From positions 9,648 through 25,751 of the forward strand of contig PLKY01000123.1 of assembly GCA_003140785.1 (NCBI GenBank): DNA of 16,104 nt, read 5' to 3'. The stretch comes from Acidobacteriaceae bacterium. Its GTDB lineage: Bacteria; Acidobacteriota; Terriglobia; Terriglobales; Acidobacteriaceae. How positions within the stretch are numbered: position 1 is the first letter of the stretch; every line of letters begins with the position of its first letter. The translations under genes were made by a program, and so were the position numbers. The notes under the pieces were generated by a model that was not told where the DNA came from, did not search any database, and saw only the letters and a program-made list of their open reading frames with translations. Below are positions 14,894-16,104 of this stretch, in pieces.

Positions 14894-15430
14894 ATGACCG
14901 CTCAACAGGCAGAGTCCAGGATAGTTCAGCTGGAGGAACTTTCAGATGACTCTTCATGCGAAGTTCTCGCCGCGGCACGTGAATTGCTACTGGAGTATGG
15001 CCGATTTGTCATCGCTCAACCAGGTGCCGCGCGCTTCTGCTTCGGATCGCTCGAGAAAGAAGCGGCACGTCTGCCACTCAGCTATAGCGAACAAGCCGGA
15101 GGCTGTTTCATAGCATTCGTCGACAACGCCCCCACAGGCTTCGTCGCTTGGCGAGCCCTTGCGCCGTCTTCGCAGGTGGCGGCCGATGCGTGGGAGTTGA
15201 AACGTCTGTGGGTTCGCCCTGGTGGACGCGGTCTCGGTCTCGGGAGAGCGCTTACCCAGGACGTGCTCGATCGCGCCGTCGCCGCCAACCGGAAGGCGAT
15301 CTACCTCGACACAGCTCCTGCTTCCATGGCCGCAGCTTACCGCCTGTATCTCGACATGGGGTTCATACCCTGCGCTCCCTACAATGACAACCCCGTCGAA
15401 GGACTCGCCTACCTGGTGAAGTTCCCCTAG
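14894..15430 (+). CDS. GNAT family N-acetyltransferase
   Basis: A 178-residue cytoplasmic acetyltransferase using acetyl-CoA. The motif A strand-loop-helix is clear: ELKRLWVRPGGRGLGLGRAL at 101-120, where the RxGxGxG/A loop grips the CoA pyrophosphate. AAYRLYLDMGF at 147-157 is the motif B helix, with the usual aromatic and GF. The acceptor could be a small amine, amino acid or drug, and nothing here decides it. No clear ribosome site precedes the ATG at 14894, so the message may be leaderless. It is divergent from the TonB receptor across 95 bp that contain two inverted repeats. Confidence 0.87.
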   Translation: MTAQQAESRIVQLEELSDDSSCEVLAAARELLLEYGRFVIAQPGAARFCFGSLEKEAARLPLSYSEQAGGCFIAFVDNAPTGFVAWRALAPSSQVAADAWELKRLWVRPGGRGLGLGRALTQDVLDRAVAANRKAIYLDTAPASMAAAYRLYLDMGFIPCAPYNDNPVEGLAYLVKFP

Positions 15431-15554
15431 GCTCATCACTAGGCTTGCCCACCGCCGGTGTGCCATCTATTCCGCATCGCTCGAATACCCTTCTTCGGTC
15501 ATCTTAAAATGCTCCAATTGAGTACCATTTAAGTTGCATGTGCCTTAATTCTTC

Positions 15555-15583
15555 TTGCAATCCAATGCGACGCATGTTAACTA
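15555..15583 (+). promoter_or_regulatory. Possible promoter of the XRE regulator
   Basis: TTGCAA (15555-15560) and TAACTA (15578-15583) are 17 bases apart. They match the -35 and -10 consensus only partly. The gene start is 67 bases past the -10 box, and the AGGAGT palindrome lies in between. The rest of the 220-bp gap holds no recognisable gene. Confidence 0.3.
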
Positions 15584-15613
15584 TTGAGCCAATAACTTCC
15601 TGGTTGCTACCAC

Positions 15614-15626
15614 AGGAGTAACTCCT
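15614..15626. promoter_or_regulatory. Palindrome AGGAGT-A-ACTCCT upstream of the XRE regulator
   Basis: A perfect 6-bp inverted repeat with one central base, 24 bases before the regulator's ATG and about 30 bases after the possible -10 box. XRE regulators often bind such short palindromes in their own leader, so self-repression is plausible. The AGGAG in its left arm is too far from the ATG to be the ribosome site. Confidence 0.35.
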
Positions 15627-15650
15627 TCGGTTCAAAGGCAGGTCCGCTTA

Positions 15651-15998
15651 ATGAAGATTGGCACCACAATTCGTGCGCACAGGCTGCAAAAGGGACTCTC
15701 GCAGGGCGATATCGAAAAGAAAACCGGCCTTTTGCGTTGCTATCTGTCTCGCGTTGAAAACGGGCACACGGTCCCTTCGCTCGACACTCTGTCGAAGATT
15801 GCCGGGGCTCTCGACCTGCCGATCGCCCAGTTCTTCGCCGACGACCAGGTCGGCCGCCAGCTGAATACGCAACGGCTTACTGACGAGGAACTACGCTTCC
15901 TGACCCAGATCCGCCGTTACTCAACGAATTTGAACGAGAGCGACCGCAAGCTCCTTCTCGCCATGGTCAAAAAGTTTGCGGCCACTGCGGTTCGCTAG
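15651..15998 (+). CDS. XRE family helix-turn-helix regulator
   Basis: A 115-residue DNA-binding protein. Residues 5-60 form an XRE/Cro helix-turn-helix: IRAHRLQKGLSQGDIEKKTG, then LLRCYLSRVENGHTVPSLDT with the conserved SRVENGxxxPSLxTL pattern, followed by LDLPIAQFF. The remaining 50 or so residues are charged and helical (DEELRFLTQIRRYS ... ESDRKLLLAMVKKFA), probably a dimerisation part. There is no ligand domain and no peptidase. Short XRE proteins with this tail are common in Acidobacteriota. AAAGGCAGG about 9 bases upstream may serve as ribosome site. The gene stands alone; its targets are unknown. The downstream 106 bases to the window edge hold no gene I can support. Confidence 0.88.
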   Translation: MKIGTTIRAHRLQKGLSQGDIEKKTGLLRCYLSRVENGHTVPSLDTLSKIAGALDLPIAQFFADDQVGRQLNTQRLTDEELRFLTQIRRYSTNLNESDRKLLLAMVKKFAATAVR

Positions 15999-16104
15999 CG
16001 AAAATCGCGATTCACGCCCACGTCATCCACCCGCGTTTCGCCCTCGATCCTGTTCAGCGGCGGTGCTCCGCAAGCTCACGCAATTCCGAACCCGCCATGA
16101 GAAA

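Noticed and set aside
16054..16104. Possible 3' end of a minus-strand gene at the right window edge (ends MAGSELRELAEHRR)
   Set aside because: Only 16 codons are visible, and another frame nearby ending GVNRDFR looks equally plausible, so neither can be supported.

Overview
The window looks like a chromosomal segment of an Acidobacteriota (Terriglobia-type) bacterium. The evidence is the genes themselves: two Oar-like TonB-dependent receptors with the long C-terminal barrel typical of that phylum (one cut by the left window edge), a VWFA-related acidobacterial domain protein, a BlaI/M56 pair whose sensor carries 29-residue tandem repeats, a TauE-DUF1634 pair, a small CCGSGCRHCPYG protein and a short XRE regulator. 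Base composition is moderately GC-rich. No rRNA, tRNA, CRISPR array or insertion sequence was seen.

Layout. 1-606 (+) is the end of a TonB-dependent receptor. 703-2216 (-) is a sugar-type DegT aminotransferase whose stop overlaps (ATGA) the start of a decayed transketolase N-terminal subunit, apparently the remnant of a nucleotide-sugar or polysaccharide locus. 2217-2561 has no convincing gene. 2562-5649 (-) is a BlaI-type locus: repressor, M56 membrane protease sensor, a repeat region split off from the sensor by a frame change, and a secreted repeat protein that also carries a frameshift. 5859-7068 (+) is a TauE/SafE exporter with a DUF1634 partner. 7086-7754 (-) is a KdsC-like HAD phosphatase, 7821-8015 (+) the small cysteine protein, and 8169-14798 (-) a same-strand run of TonB receptor, VWA protein and SDR dehydrogenase. 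14894-15430 (+) is a GNAT acetyltransferase, and 15651-15998 (+) an XRE regulator.

The most interesting part is 2562-5717. The repressor promoter has near-consensus -35 and -10 boxes with a dyad between them, a second dyad two helical turns away and an overlapping longer inverted repeat. The sensor keeps the M56 zinc site, but where BlaR1 has a penicillin-binding sensor domain it has helical 29-residue repeats. The same repeat makes up most of the separate secreted protein encoded next in the operon. I infer an envelope-signal sensing system unrelated to beta-lactams, in which sensor and secreted partner share a repeat fold. Both repeat-bearing genes are interrupted in this copy, either by real decay or by sequencing indels.
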